The notes beneath the pieces were generated by a model. The model made no database searches and had not been told where the DNA came from. It saw only the letters and a list, made by a program, of their open reading frames with translations. 64,000 bases of DNA. It comes from Bicyclus anynana (taxonomy: Eukaryota; Arthropoda; Insecta; Lepidoptera; Nymphalidae). The number at the start of each line of letters is the position of its first letter. Position 1 is the first letter of the stretch. Shown here in pieces: positions 20,848-30,789 of the stretch. Location: NCBI RefSeq assembly GCF_947172395.1, contig NC_069084.1, positions 5,333,107 to 5,397,106 of the forward strand, read 5' to 3'. Both the position numbers and the translations under genes were made by a program.

Positions 20848-21503
20848 CAGAATGTCAAGTAAACTTACACGTAAAAGGCCCTATTAAATAAATTGATAAC
20901 CAATAATAAACAAATATCATTAATGTTTTTTTTCTCATCATTATGCCACTAAATGAAATTTCAACTGTTCAAAATATCAAAATTACGCGATTCGCCAAAC
21001 TGATTAAAAAAAAAAAAATTAAGAAAAATTTTTTTTTTAACAAATTTCAAAAATTCATATTTTTGAAAAAACAAAAAACACAGTTCCAAAAATTTCAGGA
21101 TCTTTTAAGATTGGTACAAGGTAGTACACAAAAAAATTTGAGCCAAAAATTTATTGTCGACGGTCAATTTTGACAATTTTCAAAAATTCAAAATTTCACA
21201 AATTGGAGATTTTTCAAAATTTTTTTTTGGATTTTTTTTTTTAATAGCCCCAAGTATCCCCTTTGAAGTTTACCATAAGCGATTTTTTTAATTGCAATAG
21301 TTTTCGAGATTTTTAAAACATAAATTTAAAAAATATGGAAAATAGTGAAATTTTAGATTTTGCATAACTTTTGAAAAAAACATTTTTTAATTTTTTTTCT
21401 TCGGCAGAACTTCGTTATAGGATAAAAGAAAACTTCTGACCAAAATTTATCCAAATCGAAAGGGGTCGAGTCCAACTATTGGTCGATTTGACGTGGAATG
21501 ACC

Positions 21504-21612
21504 CATGTGTGAAGTCTGCCATCCGCATTGGGCCAGCGTGGTGGACTATTGGCGTAACCTCTCTCATTCTAAGAGGAGACTCGAGCTCAGCAGTGAGCTG
21601 AATATGGGTTGA
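21504..21612 (+). mobile_element. SINE family A, tail half (continuation of 19637-19833)
   Basis: CATGTGTGAAGTCTGCC, GGGCCAGCGTGGTGGACTAT, AAGAGGAGACTCGAGCTCAG and AATATGGGTTGATGG complete the SINE interrupted by the long-arm transposon. Confidence 0.9.
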
Positions 21613-22560
21613 TGGTACTGGCTCACTAATGATAATTGCTCACTTTACGGTTCTATAGACGAGAGTGGATTTAAAGTATAATTTTAGAGGATTTAGGTAA
21701 TTTTATTAAACAAGGCGCAGGAAGCTGAAAGGAATACTAAAATATATAGACCTAACTGCCATAGGCATCTGCAATTGGTTAAGATTATAAACGTATTTGA
21801 AAGGTCCTGGGCAATTATTGAAACAAATATGTTCAGTTGATTGGTAGATACCTACCTATATCAATTTTTAGTAGAATTTCTCGATATTATTAGTAGAAAT
21901 CGTAAACTTACACTTGAAATTTCACCGTACCGAACTAACAGTACATCGTAATGCGATGCTACCTCGTACAGATTGAACGGAAATTCCGAAAATAAATTCA
22001 ATACAACACTCCTCTTTGCCCACAAAAGGCGATGGAAAATCGGGGCCCTAACAAGCAATTTTTCCAACGGTGCAAGTCACCCACAAAAACGAGAATTCAA
22101 TGTGGAGAACATTAATTCGAGCCGGCTGCGGCTTTTACAAGGCTGGGTGCAGACCGCTCCGTCTTTTGTTGGTTCTTTTTCTATTAGGCTCGGTAGGATT
22201 GCCTAAGTTTAGCTGTGCTCTAAAAATTTTGATTGTAGATTTTACTACGAAATACCTAAAACTATTCCGCTTACATTAACACAAATTCATTTAATGTAGG
22301 GTTAATGACTCCATGGTAATATTGGAAAAAATCGGAGTGCAATGCATATCTTAGAATTGTGAACTCTATTAAATTTTTGCCGCCATTTTCTTCTCTTCGT
22401 TTCCAGTTCGGGAAAGTACTATCTTCACCTCGCTGGCTCATTTCCAGTCTGGAGTATGAATATGATGTTTAATAAAATTACCACCAGGATTCTGACAGAG
22501 AAACGCAGGGCAATACACAGAGCAAGGCGGTAAAGACGTTTTTCTAGCGTTAGGTAGTCT
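21613..22560. other. Unannotated stretch
   Basis: Overlapping frames of 68-77 codons at 21861-22279 show no recognisable protein. No element was identified. Confidence 0.45.
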
Positions 22561-22561
22561 G

Positions 22562-22990
22562 TTCTTAGTTGAAGGTAGGTTTAACCGAATCGATCAATCA
22601 TCAATTTTGTAATTTATAACGTTTTAACATCCAGAAAATAGTCATCATATAACCGATAATCTTAAAAATACAACTCCCAATTACTTCCGAATACTTAACA
22701 AAATAAAACAAAAATAAAGAACAATTTCTAAGACAGTTTTCAAACAGGACGGGTGAGCTATCTATTTTCTGTTCTTTGTTGAAAGCATAGATTTTAACCG
22801 AGTCGATCAATCATCAATTTTGTAATTTTTAACATTTTAACATCCAGAAAATAGTCATCATATAACCGATAACCTTAAAAGTACAACTCCCAATTACTTC
22901 CGAATACTTAACAAAATAAAAAAAAATAAAGAACAATTCGTAAGACAGTATTCATACGGGACAACGTATGCCGGGTGAGCTAGCTATTTA
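22562..22990 (+). repeat. Tandem duplication, two units of 213 bp
   Basis: CGATCAATCATCAATTTTGT occurs at 22591 and 22804. Both units continue through CATCCAGAAAATAGTCATC, ACAACTCCCAATTACTTCCG and AAAATAAAGAACAATT to GGGTGAGCTA. Unit 2 has a small insertion ACAACGTATG near its end. Confidence 0.9.
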
Positions 22991-23815
22991 CCATTGTAGA
23001 TAATAAAATAGAATAAAAAAAATCATGATGATAAAAAAATAGTAACACAAATGCAAACGTTGTTCGTAACGTAGGTGTTTTACAGCGGCCATCAGAAGGT
23101 CGTTAGACGCAATCGCAGCCCCGGTCACGTGCGTTACGTTGCTTGTATACGACTGTTTTTTCCCCGTGCATCCCTCGGACGGGCCATACAAATAGCGATT
23201 AGCAATTATTTTGTACTTTGTTTCTTTATTCTAAGTTATACGCAGCGTAACAAAGTAAATTCTAAACACTTTACTACACAATGATTACGTATAACCAAAG
23301 ATTTTATAATAGAAATTTTGTTAGCGATTCCAAATTGAGACAAACAAAGATGGATAAATTGTCTTAATTTCATTTAGTCGCATGGTAAACAACGAAAGTT
23401 ATTTAAAAAAATAATGCCTAATTATTGTCTACAGTGTCAAGTTGTGTGTGCAGTAAATGTGAAACTATATATACTGATATATATGATGATTATGATTACT
23501 TTATATGACTAATTTTTATAAAGACTAATAGCATTCTACATATTCACCAAGTGAGCTTTCGAAGCGTACCTAGGATTGAGTGGAGCTTGCTGGTGTAATT
23601 TAACATGTGACATATTTTTAATCCCAAAAAACTAAAGAGTCACCACGAGATAGTAAAAACAACGAGTTAGCTTTAAACCGCAGGACTCAAGTAAAACCGT
23701 TCGCCCAATCACACTTTTCGTAACGTATTCATCAGGTTACTCCCCAAGTCAAAGTGCGTAATTGTTCTAAGTTTTACATCAAAAAACTTAAATTCTTGCG
23801 GTGGAGGACCAGAGG
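22991..23815. other. Unannotated stretch
   Basis: A GC-richer patch at 23080-23200 has frames on both strands but nothing recognisable. The rest is AT-rich. Confidence 0.45.
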
Positions 23816-23821
23816 GCCTAG

Positions 23822-23983
23822 TGACAGTTTGATACTGTTACTATCGCGTTAACGTAAACGCGAATTTCTAAGGAATAGAAACAGCGCCATCTAGTGGCAG
23901 TACTGCACAACTGTTCCAATTCCATATAAATTCGCGTTTACTTCAACACTATAGTAATAATATGAAAATATTGAAAACTTCCA
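23822..23983 (-). mobile_element. Palindromic MITE flanked by CTAG, copy 2
   Basis: CTAG at 23818-23821 and 23984-23987 flank the same palindrome as at 4099-4253, in the opposite orientation. The centre reads GCGCCATCTAGTGGCAGTA. Confidence 0.85.
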
Positions 23984-24079
23984 CTAGGCACACTGAGTAA
24001 GATTTACTTTGCGTTAATCGACTGTGAGAAATAAACTCCAGTCACGCTTTGTCGTGTTTTAATTATTCTGAGTGACTAG

Positions 24080-24241
24080 TGGGAGTTTTCAATATTTTCA
24101 TACTGTTACTATCGCGTTGACGTAAACGCGAATTTATATGGAATTGAAACAGTTGTGCAGTAGTGCCACTAGATGGCGCTGTTTCAATTCCTTAGAAATT
24201 CGCGTTTACGTTAACGCGATAGTATCAGTATCAAACTGCCA
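24080..24241 (+). mobile_element. Palindromic MITE flanked by CTAG, copy 3
   Basis: CTAG at 24076-24079 and 24242-24245 bound 162 bp. The arms contain ACTATCGCGTTGACGTAAACG and its near-complement. This copy lies about 92 bp from copy 2 and is inverted relative to it. Confidence 0.85.
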
Positions 24242-24249
24242 CTAGGCTC

Positions 24250-24688
24250 TCAGATCAAAACGCTATTTTTATGGTCTCGTGGCCAAGAGCTCTCGACGCG
24301 TGGACCGAATGGATAACATTCCTATTACGGCGCAGTGCGGAGCAGTCTTAGCGTAGTTTGGTGCTTAACGATGCAGGACCGTGTCTCAATAACGTCTACA
24401 ATAGCAGTATTATGACCTTTGACTTTTGTAAGTATTTAGTATCTGACGAATTCAACTGATTTCCAAAGTCGGCGATTTAGGCGCCTACTAAGCTTCTGAA
24501 GCAAGCATGGCTGGCTGGCTGCAATAATTTAGCGGGGACCTACACGGAAGGACTTTCAATTAGAACGGTCAATTGGCTGGCCAAAGAAGAAAATAAAGCA
24601 GAAGAGACTAGACTAGCTTGCTTTTCAACACAAATCATCGTGTAGGTAAACAAACAAAAGTAAAACCAACTCATAGGTATTTTAGAAT
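24250..24688. other. Unannotated stretch
   Basis: I see no gene or repeat in this interval. Confidence 0.45.
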
Positions 24689-24690
24689 TT

Positions 24691-24870
24691 AAACTATCGT
24701 GAGATTCATTCATATTAATTGATTATGAAACACTGCTAAAACTTTGATCGTGCTTGTTAAAAGAACCAGCTCATGACTAAGGGCCCTGTATGGGTTAGAA
24801 ACTAGGTGGACATACTCCGAACTTTTATCACGTGAGTTTTACCCGTGTTTTCTAACCAATTAATTCATAA
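24691..24870 (+). mobile_element. Palindromic element family P, copy 3
   Basis: The left end AAACTATCGTGAGATTCATT and CATATTAATTGATTATG are mirrored by ACCCGTGTTTTCTAACCAATT at the right. CAGCTCATGACTAAGGGCCC identifies the family. It ends just before a probable solo LTR. Confidence 0.65.
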
Positions 24871-24877
24871 TATATGA

Positions 24878-25075
24878 TGTAGTATATGTCAACAGCCTAG
24901 ACTGTCAATAGATGAGTCTATAAATACAAGCCTCGGACAAGAAGGGGAGTTAGTTGCACTTTGGTGCTACAGCAGTACGTACCACGAGGTACTAAGTAGA
25001 TACAGTGTTCAACCAACTGGATGTGATAACCCGAGTGATCAACCGATCACCCAGAGAGTGTGTGCAAACACTACA
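24878..25075 (+). mobile_element. Probable solo LTR of an LTR retrotransposon
   Basis: The 198-bp unit starts TGTAGTATATGTC and ends GCAAACACTACA, giving the TG/CA ends plus a 6-bp inverted terminus (TGTAGT/ACTACA). A TATA-like CTATAAATACAAGCC lies at about 24919, where an LTR promoter would be. No second LTR, primer site or coding region lies nearby. A 5-bp target duplication is not convincing (TATGA versus TATAT). Confidence 0.55.
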
Positions 25076-25079
25076 TATA

Positions 25080-25618
25080 TAATCTAGCAAATTCTGCTAT
25101 TAGGAGTGAATTCGTATACTGATTTTCATTGAAATGGATTCGAAAGAGATGTATCTCCTTATTTCAGACGAGTTGTAATCTATTTTCATTCACTTTCCAT
25201 TCGACTGACCTCTTTGTTGATGAGTACGTAATTAACGTTGGAGTCAAACAGAGTCCACGCGTTCCTTGCGCAGTTAGGCTTTGACGATAGATAAAAGACG
25301 AAGTTAGTATATTAAAATTTAATTTATTTTAAGTAAGCATAATTTACAAACACTTTTGAAACGTCCGGTTAATTTGTTATGGTGATAATTAAAGTCGAAA
25401 CTGAAATTTAAATTTATGCAGGGGCACGCCACTGTCGTTATACAAGAATATAAGGCTTAAACCCATCATTCAGTAAAAGTAGAGCTTTGTGAGTTTCAAT
25501 CAAGTGATTACTTGAAATTAGTACGAAAGTGAATCATCATCTTCCTGACATGTCTTGAGAGCCAACGATATCTTATACTAGAGCTTCAAAACTGAGGCGG
25601 ACAAAATGTGCATAATTG
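25080..25618. other. Unannotated stretch
   Basis: I recognise no gene or repeat here. Confidence 0.45.
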
Positions 25619-25854
25619 TCTTAATTTCAAAATTCAAAAAATTCAAAATTCAAAATTCATTTATTTCAAGTAGGCTCAGTTTACAAGCACTTTTGACACG
25701 TCAGTTGACTATTTGTAAAGATTCTACCACCGGTTCGGAAGGCAGGTTCTGCTGAGAAGATACCGGCAAGAAACTCAACAGTTGCTCTTTTGAAAAAGTC
25801 ATACAGTATTACAATTTACATTTGATAACAATTAAATTACAATTTCTTATAGTT

Positions 25855-28737
25855 TTATTTCCTGTGTGAAGGTGGAAGCTGATCCAATGGCCTCCATGCA
25901 CCTTTGTCGTTAAGGAACTCATCAATAGTGTAGTAACCTTGACTAAGTAAATGTTTTTTAACACATTGCTTAAAGTTGTGCATTGGCAAGTCCATCACAG
26001 TCTTGGGGATCTTGTTATAGAAGAGTACACCCAAACCCACAAAAGATTTTTTAACTCTTTGGAGACGATATGCAGAAATAACTAACTTATGCCCGTGTCT
26101 AGTAAGACGTGGGTTTAGATCTCCTTTTCGTTTGTACAAATTAATATTTTGTCTCACATAAACTATACTGTTATATATATACTGACAGGCTACTGTTAAA
26201 ATGCCTATTTCTTTAAACTTTTGACGAAGGGACTCGCGTGATTTTAGTTGATATATTGCTCGAATTGCTCTTTTTTGAAGTACAAATATAGAATGTATAT
26301 CAGCAGCCTTGCCCCACAACAAAATACCGTAAGACATTACGCTGTGAAAGTACGCAAAATAAACAAGTCTAGCTGTATCAACATCAGTAAACTGTCTTAT
26401 TTTTCTCACTGCAAAAGCAGCTGAGCTGAGTTTACCTGACAGTTTTTCTATATGAGCACCCCACTGAAGTTTAGAATCCAAGGTCACTCCCAGGAAAACT
26501 GTGGAATTCTCTATTTCTAGTGTTTCACCATTGATCATTATAGACTTATCTAATTTTATAACATTTGGTAATGAAAACTCAATACATTTAGTTTTCTTTG
26601 CATTTAAAAGTAAATTGTTAACAGTGAACCAATGCGACACATGCGATATGGCACGGTTTACATCGTCGGAATTATCTTTACTTCTGTCACTCTTAAAAAT
26701 TAGGGATGTGTCGTCAGCAAACAGTACTATCTCACAGATGCCGCTAACATGGTGTGGTAAATCGTTTATGTACACTAGGAATAGAAAAGGACCCAGAATT
26801 GAACCCTGTGGGACGCCCATTGTGTTAGAAAAACCGCGAGACTTTGAATCATTTATGCATACCTTTTGTGTTCTATCACTAAGATAAGAGGCGATGAGAT
26901 CGAGTGCAACACTTTTTATGCCATAGTGGCTTAACTTAAGTAAAAGAATGTTATGGTCAACACAATCGAATGCTTTGGACAAATCACAAAATACACCAAT
27001 AGCATTCTTAGCATTTTCCCATGCATCATATATATGTTTTAAAAGTTTAGCACCTGCATCAGTTGTACTGCGACCTTTAGTAAAACCATACTGTTCAGGG
27101 TGAAATAAATTATTTAAATTAAAATGACTTAAAAGTTGATTTAAAATGATTTTTTCAAAAACCTTACTAAGTGTTGGCAGTATTGTAATTGGTCTATAAT
27201 TATTAACATCAGTTTTGTCACCTGATTTAAAAAGTGGTAACAGTTTGCCATGTTTCATTAGGTTCGGAAAGATACCCAAATCCACGCATTCATTAAAAAT
27301 AATAGCTAAGTGGGGAGCAATGACATCAATGATGTTAGATATTACTTTCACTGACATGCCCCACATGTCTCCAGTTCTTTTTAATTTTAACAGTTTAAAA
27401 GTTTTTTTAATGTCTGATACAGTTATATGATGAAATTCAAAAAGAACGTTGCACTCTTTAACATGGCCTCTTAATATCCTCTGGGCTTCCGTAGCAGAAG
27501 AGTCCAGTGAATCTGTTAACAAGATAGGAACATTCTGGAAAAAGTCTTCAAAGGCATTAACAACCTCGTTATCGGTGTTTATCTTTTTATCATTGACAAT
27601 TAATTCAAAACTCATATCACGTGGTCTAATTTTGCCTGATTCTTTATTAATTATGTTCCAGGTTGTTTGTACCTTGTTTTCAGATTTTATTATTCTATCT
27701 TTGATGTGTAATGATTTTGCAAGAATACAAACACGTTTGAAAATTTTTGAATAGTTTTTTACATGTTCTAAATATGTTCGCGTTTGATTATACTGTTTCT
27801 CCTCGTACAACTCGTACAGTCTGTCTCTACTTTTGTAAATGCCTACAGTAGCCCATTCGCTAAACTTTAATTTTTGAGTAACATTAATACGTTTAAAGTT
27901 AAAAATTTTACAAAACTCTTTGTCTATTGTCTTGAACAGCGTACCAAATAGCCTGTCTGGGTGACTATTTTCAAATGAAAGACTTGGAATTTTTGAAGAA
28001 ATTATGCTTTTAAATCGCTCTAATTTACCTTCAGTTATCGGCCTATACTTGAACCATTGGTTGCTATTGGGTTTATTGTTTAAAATAGTTATTATTTGAC
28101 CACTGTGATCAGAGCCTAATTTATTTATTATCATCTTTTTTTCAATCACACAATTGTAAAATATATTATCCAGACATGTCCCTGAAGTAGCCGTTATCCT
28201 AGTAGGTTCATTAAAAGCATGAGTCAAATCAAAACATTTGAATAAGTTAAGAAATCTAACAGACTTTGAGTTTTCTGTTAGAATATCAACATTAAAATCG
28301 CCACAAATCAGTATTTGTTTGGAAGATGTGCACAAACGTCTCATTACATCCTCCATTACCTCTTCAAATTGATCAAAGTCAGCAGGAGGGGGTCGGTACA
28401 CGCATACTATAACAATTCGTTCCAACTCCACACAAGATAGTTCAACAATGCATTCCACAGAAAGACTAACTATGTCTTTTCTATCCTTGTATTTTAGGTT
28501 ATTAAGTAAAAGTATTAAAGAGCCACCATGTCCAGCCCTTCTGGAGAATACACTTGACAATGAAAAATTTTTAATATCAAGTACTGATAGTTGTGACTTT
28601 GTGAGCCAGTGTTCCGTAATACATAAGATGTGTATATTGAATTTCTCTACAAATAGTTCAACTTCTAATTCCTTGCCGTTGATGCTCTGTATATTTTGGT
28701 GTACAATGTTAAAGTTACAGTGCACCTCCGTTGTCAT
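25855..28737 (-). CDS. LINE ORF2: endonuclease and reverse transcriptase
   Basis: This intact 960-codon ORF encodes the enzyme for target-primed reverse transcription. The N-terminal apurinic-like endonuclease shows QNIQSI (residues 14-19), TEHWL with the catalytic Glu42, VYRPP (about 113), GDFN (146-149) and SDHSG (209-213, with the Asp-His pair). The reverse transcriptase follows: KSGDKTDVNNYRPI, then FCDLSKAFDCVDH, GVPQGSILGP (from 641) and FADDTS (from 673, catalytic Asp pair). The C-terminal region has the usual thumb-like segment; no zinc knuckle is seen. ATG at 28737 lies just downstream of the ORF1 stop, with only a few bases between, which suggests reinitiation or coupled translation. 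No stop or frameshift is present, so the copy is recent and possibly active as a protein source, although the element lacks a full 5' end. Confidence 0.92.
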   Translation of the reverse strand: MTTEVHCNFNIVHQNIQSINGKELEVELFVEKFNIHILCITEHWLTKSQLSVLDIKNFSLSSVFSRRAGHGGSLILLLNNLKYKDRKDIVSLSVECIVELSCVELERIVIVCVYRPPPADFDQFEEVMEDVMRRLCTSSKQILICGDFNVDILTENSKSVRFLNLFKCFDLTHAFNEPTRITATSGTCLDNIFYNCVIEKKMIINKLGSDHSGQIITILNNKPNSNQWFKYRPITEGKLERFKSIISSKIPSLSFENSHPDRLFGTLFKTIDKEFCKIFNFKRINVTQKLKFSEWATVGIYKSRDRLYELYEEKQYNQTRTYLEHVKNYSKIFKRVCILAKSLHIKDRIIKSENKVQTTWNIINKESGKIRPRDMSFELIVNDKKINTDNEVVNAFEDFFQNVPILLTDSLDSSATEAQRILRGHVKECNVLFEFHHITVSDIKKTFKLLKLKRTGDMWGMSVKVISNIIDVIAPHLAIIFNECVDLGIFPNLMKHGKLLPLFKSGDKTDVNNYRPITILPTLSKVFEKIILNQLLSHFNLNNLFHPEQYGFTKGRSTTDAGAKLLKHIYDAWENAKNAIGVFCDLSKAFDCVDHNILLLKLSHYGIKSVALDLIASYLSDRTQKVCINDSKSRGFSNTMGVPQGSILGPFLFLVYINDLPHHVSGICEIVLFADDTSLIFKSDRSKDNSDDVNRAISHVSHWFTVNNLLLNAKKTKCIEFSLPNVIKLDKSIMINGETLEIENSTVFLGVTLDSKLQWGAHIEKLSGKLSSAAFAVRKIRQFTDVDTARLVYFAYFHSVMSYGILLWGKAADIHSIFVLQKRAIRAIYQLKSRESLRQKFKEIGILTVACQYIYNSIVYVRQNINLYKRKGDLNPRLTRHGHKLVISAYRLQRVKKSFVGLGVLFYNKIPKTVMDLPMHNFKQCVKKHLLSQGYYTIDEFLNDKGAWRPLDQLPPSHRK

Positions 28738-28742
28738 ATTTT

Positions 28743-29113
28743 CTAGTTTAAAGAATTTTTAATTGTAACAGTACTAGGATTGGTACTGCAGTCATATATA
28801 GAAATATTTGTACTATTACTACAGTTTGTAGAGATGTCAATAGACTGAGTTACACTACTTGTAACTGGATCGTTTATATAAAAATTAACATTTGAGACAG
28901 TACTATCACTCGTACTCTGGTCAATAGAAACAGAAGAACTATTTTTACAAGTCGAATTAGTGTCAATAGACTGCGTTACAACATTTGTAACTGACTTATT
29001 TAAGTTGTAAGCCAACAGGGACGCAACATGCTGCTTACATTTTTTTGGCAGATTTCAATTAGTTGCGTACCACCACAAGAGTTATTTAAACAAATAATAC
29101 CTGAATTTACCAT
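28743..29113 (-). pseudogene. Remnant of LINE ORF1, 5'-truncated and frameshifted
   Basis: The downstream part (28743-29015 and a little beyond) is a Ser/Thr/Asn-rich open frame with two imperfect copies of VTQSID. Further upstream a second frame starts at an ATG near 29113 (MVNSGIICLNNS, then GTQLIEICQKNV). The two frames meet around 29020-29045, so either a frameshift separates them or ORF1 begins internally. No zinc finger or coiled coil is visible. Its position immediately before ORF2 identifies it as ORF1. Confidence 0.55.
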
Positions 29114-29145
29114 TACAATTATTTCGAGTTGTGTTTAGGAAGTGT

Positions 29146-29391
29146 AAACCGACATAAAAAAAGAAGTTTCTCAATTCGACGCGTATGTTTTTTTTAATGT
29201 GTTTTACCTGAAAACTTCGTCATTTCATTAATTTAAGCCGTTTCTGGAAGAACTACATGAAATAACACTGACTGAAAAACCTAAATCTTCATGATATTCT
29301 TACATGGCTTGCATGATCGGGCTATATAGAAATTAGAATGATATTATTTTTCGCTTTTAAGTCAGTATGTTTTATGTTTTTGAAGTCGGTG
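29146..29391 (+). mobile_element. MITE family M, copy 2
   Basis: AAACCGACATAAAA at the left and TTTTTGAAGTCGGT at the right are the terminal repeats; GTTTCTCAATTCGACGCGTAT is shared with the copy at 13399. Confidence 0.75.
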
Positions 29392-29394
29392 GAT

Positions 29395-29685
29395 TGTTTT
29401 TATTATTTTTTTTTATTAATTGAATACAAAATGGTCCATGTGTGCGTTTAGTGGAGTACCTAGCTGAATTCGGATCATTTTTGCGGCGATTTTGTAGGCG
29501 TGTAACATTCAAGTATTAAAATATCGTTGTTGAGAGCTGTTGCTTTGTTATAGGCTTGCCACTCCTCTCAGTAGTACCTACCGTAATGTACCAACTGGAA
29601 GATGAAATAATTTTGAATTTTCATTTTCCTCTGGGTCATATGATCGTTCGGTCAAATGACATTCAATTAAAAAACTCTATGTTTT
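29395..29685. other. Unannotated stretch
   Basis: AT-rich sequence with part of a 95-codon frame (29556-29843) that runs into a LINE tail; nothing is recognisable. Confidence 0.4.
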
Positions 29686-29689
29686 TTTA

Positions 29690-29805
29690 TTTGAATGCCT
29701 GGAAGAGATCGCTTTTTAGCGATATTGTGCATTATTTTTTATTATTTTCTGTATTGTATGTTTCTTTATGCTGTACAATAAAGTGTATTTTCATTTCATT
29801 TCATG
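29690..29805 (+). mobile_element. LINE 3' end with TTTCA tail
   Basis: AATGCCTGGAAGAGATCGC then TTTTTAGCGAT, ATGCTGTACAATAAAGTG and a TTTCATTTCATTTCA run form a LINE 3' terminus. A related terminus is at 32565-32695. Confidence 0.6.
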
Positions 29806-29809
29806 CCAG

Positions 29810-30160
29810 TAATTTCTCCGATTTTGAAGAAGAAAATTGTTAGTTTAAACTCCAACGCGCGACCAGTTTTGTTATTTTGAGGTGTCCTTTACGCTAAAAT
29901 ATTTTAATGAGGTATTTACAGTACGGTAGCTCGACATCCAACTTGATCCCCAGCCACGTTTCGTCCAATTCCGTTTAGTAGACCCGGAGATTACTAGTAC
30001 TATGAACCGCGTAATAGAAATTTAAATTGTCCCGAAACTCACGCCGCGAAAACGGGAACAGAAGCTAGAAGTAGTGTATAATTTTTAACTGACTTCGAAA
30101 TAAAAAGTCTCGCTTTTGACTAATGTGGTTAGAATGTGCACGATATTTTCAAAAACTACG
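29810..30160. other. Unannotated stretch
   Basis: I see no gene or repeat in this interval. Confidence 0.45.
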
Positions 30161-30166
30161 GTTCTG

Positions 30167-30362
30167 AGTTCGATTAATTAGTCATCGTCTCCTTACCCTT
30201 ATCCCACTTAAGTGGGTCGGAAAAATATGTCAATCTTTTCCATTCGTCTCTATTACTCATCAACTCATCATCCACTCCTTTTACACACATGTCCTCTTTC
30301 ACACAATCTAACCATCTCTTCTTTGGCCTTCCTCTCTTCTTATGACCTTCCACTTGCACGAT
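30167..30362 (-). pseudogene. C-terminal remnant of an RTE-like LINE ORF
   Basis: The minus strand encodes VEGHKKRGRPKKRWLDCVKE followed by DMCVKGV and, near the end, a DPLKWDKGK segment. This pattern closes the ORF of RTE-like LINEs in insects. It is open for about 61 codons to a stop but lacks everything upstream. Confidence 0.7.
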
Positions 30363-30523
30363 TGCAGTTCGATTAATTATTATAATTCCATATTTTTTCT
30401 GAAAGTTGTATTTTTTTTTATATCAGTTCAGCAAACTTTTTTTACGGTTGACCCGTTCTCAGAGGTCCAAGTCATACAAGACGTACCTAGACTCATTTCG
30501 TTCCCTCTGCTTTTATACTTTTA

Positions 30524-30585
30524 TTAACCGACTTCAAAAAAAGGACAATATTATCAATTCGTCGGAATCTTGTTTTTTATTATTA
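30524..30585 (+). mobile_element. MITE family M, left end only
   Basis: TTAACCGACTTCAAAAAAAGG followed by CAATTCGTCGG; the element is cut off by an H2 repeat at 30588. Confidence 0.65.
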
Positions 30586-30587
30586 TT

Positions 30588-30787
30588 AACTAGCGGACGC
30601 TCGCGACTACGTCCGCATGAAATTTAGCTTATCACAAATCCCTCGGGAACCATTGATTTTTCCGGAATGAAAAGTAACCTATGTGTTTATTCAGAGTAAA
30701 CTCTGTTTCCAATTCAAATTTCAGCCAAATCAGCGTTAAAGAGTAACAAACATACAAACAAACTATCGCGTTTATAATATTAGTACG
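30588..30787 (-). mobile_element. Helitron-like repeat, family H2, minus strand
   Basis: On the plus strand it starts ACTAGCGGACGCTCGCGAC and ends TTTATAATATTAGTACG, with CCGGAATGAAAAGTAACC and AATTTCAGCCAAATC inside, the reverse of the copy at 17479. Confidence 0.7.
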
Positions 30788-30789
30788 AT

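Larger units (their letters stand above)
19834..21503 (+). mobile_element. DNA transposon with very long terminal inverted repeats
   Basis: The element is 1670 bp. Its arms (19834-20406 and 20928-21503) are near-perfect complements of about 575 bp, starting GGTCATTCCACGTCAAATCG. It interrupts a SINE A, which gives an exact pre-insertion sequence. The host hexamer CATGTG is found on both sides (19828-19833 and 21504-21509). If the termini are instead GGGTC and GACCC, the duplication is the 4-base ATGT. The arms are A/T-homopolymer rich. The 520-bp centre carries a transposase-like coding tail. Superfamily is not settled: the end sequence does not match hAT, Tc1 or piggyBac signatures that I know. 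Confidence 0.9.
25621..29120 (-). mobile_element. LINE (non-LTR retrotransposon), CR1/Jockey-like group, minus strand
   Basis: The element comprises a 3' tail of GAATTTT-type repeats (complement of 25621-25662), a 3' untranslated region (25663-25854), an intact ORF2, and a short, broken ORF1 end up to about 29113. The 5' end appears truncated just upstream, where a MITE M begins at 29146. Fragments of the same 3' end at 1457-1600 and 55045-55105 show that the family has several copies. Clade assignment within the CR1/Jockey group is uncertain. Confidence 0.9.

Noticed and set aside
20164..21173. Matching lysine-rich ORFs in both arms of the long-armed transposon as genes
   Set aside because: They are the same inverted-repeat DNA read on opposite strands and are dominated by A/T homopolymer codons.
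26501..28762. Plus-strand ORFs of 71-128 codons across 26.5-28.8 kb
   Set aside because: They are antisense shadows of the LINE ORF2 on the minus strand.
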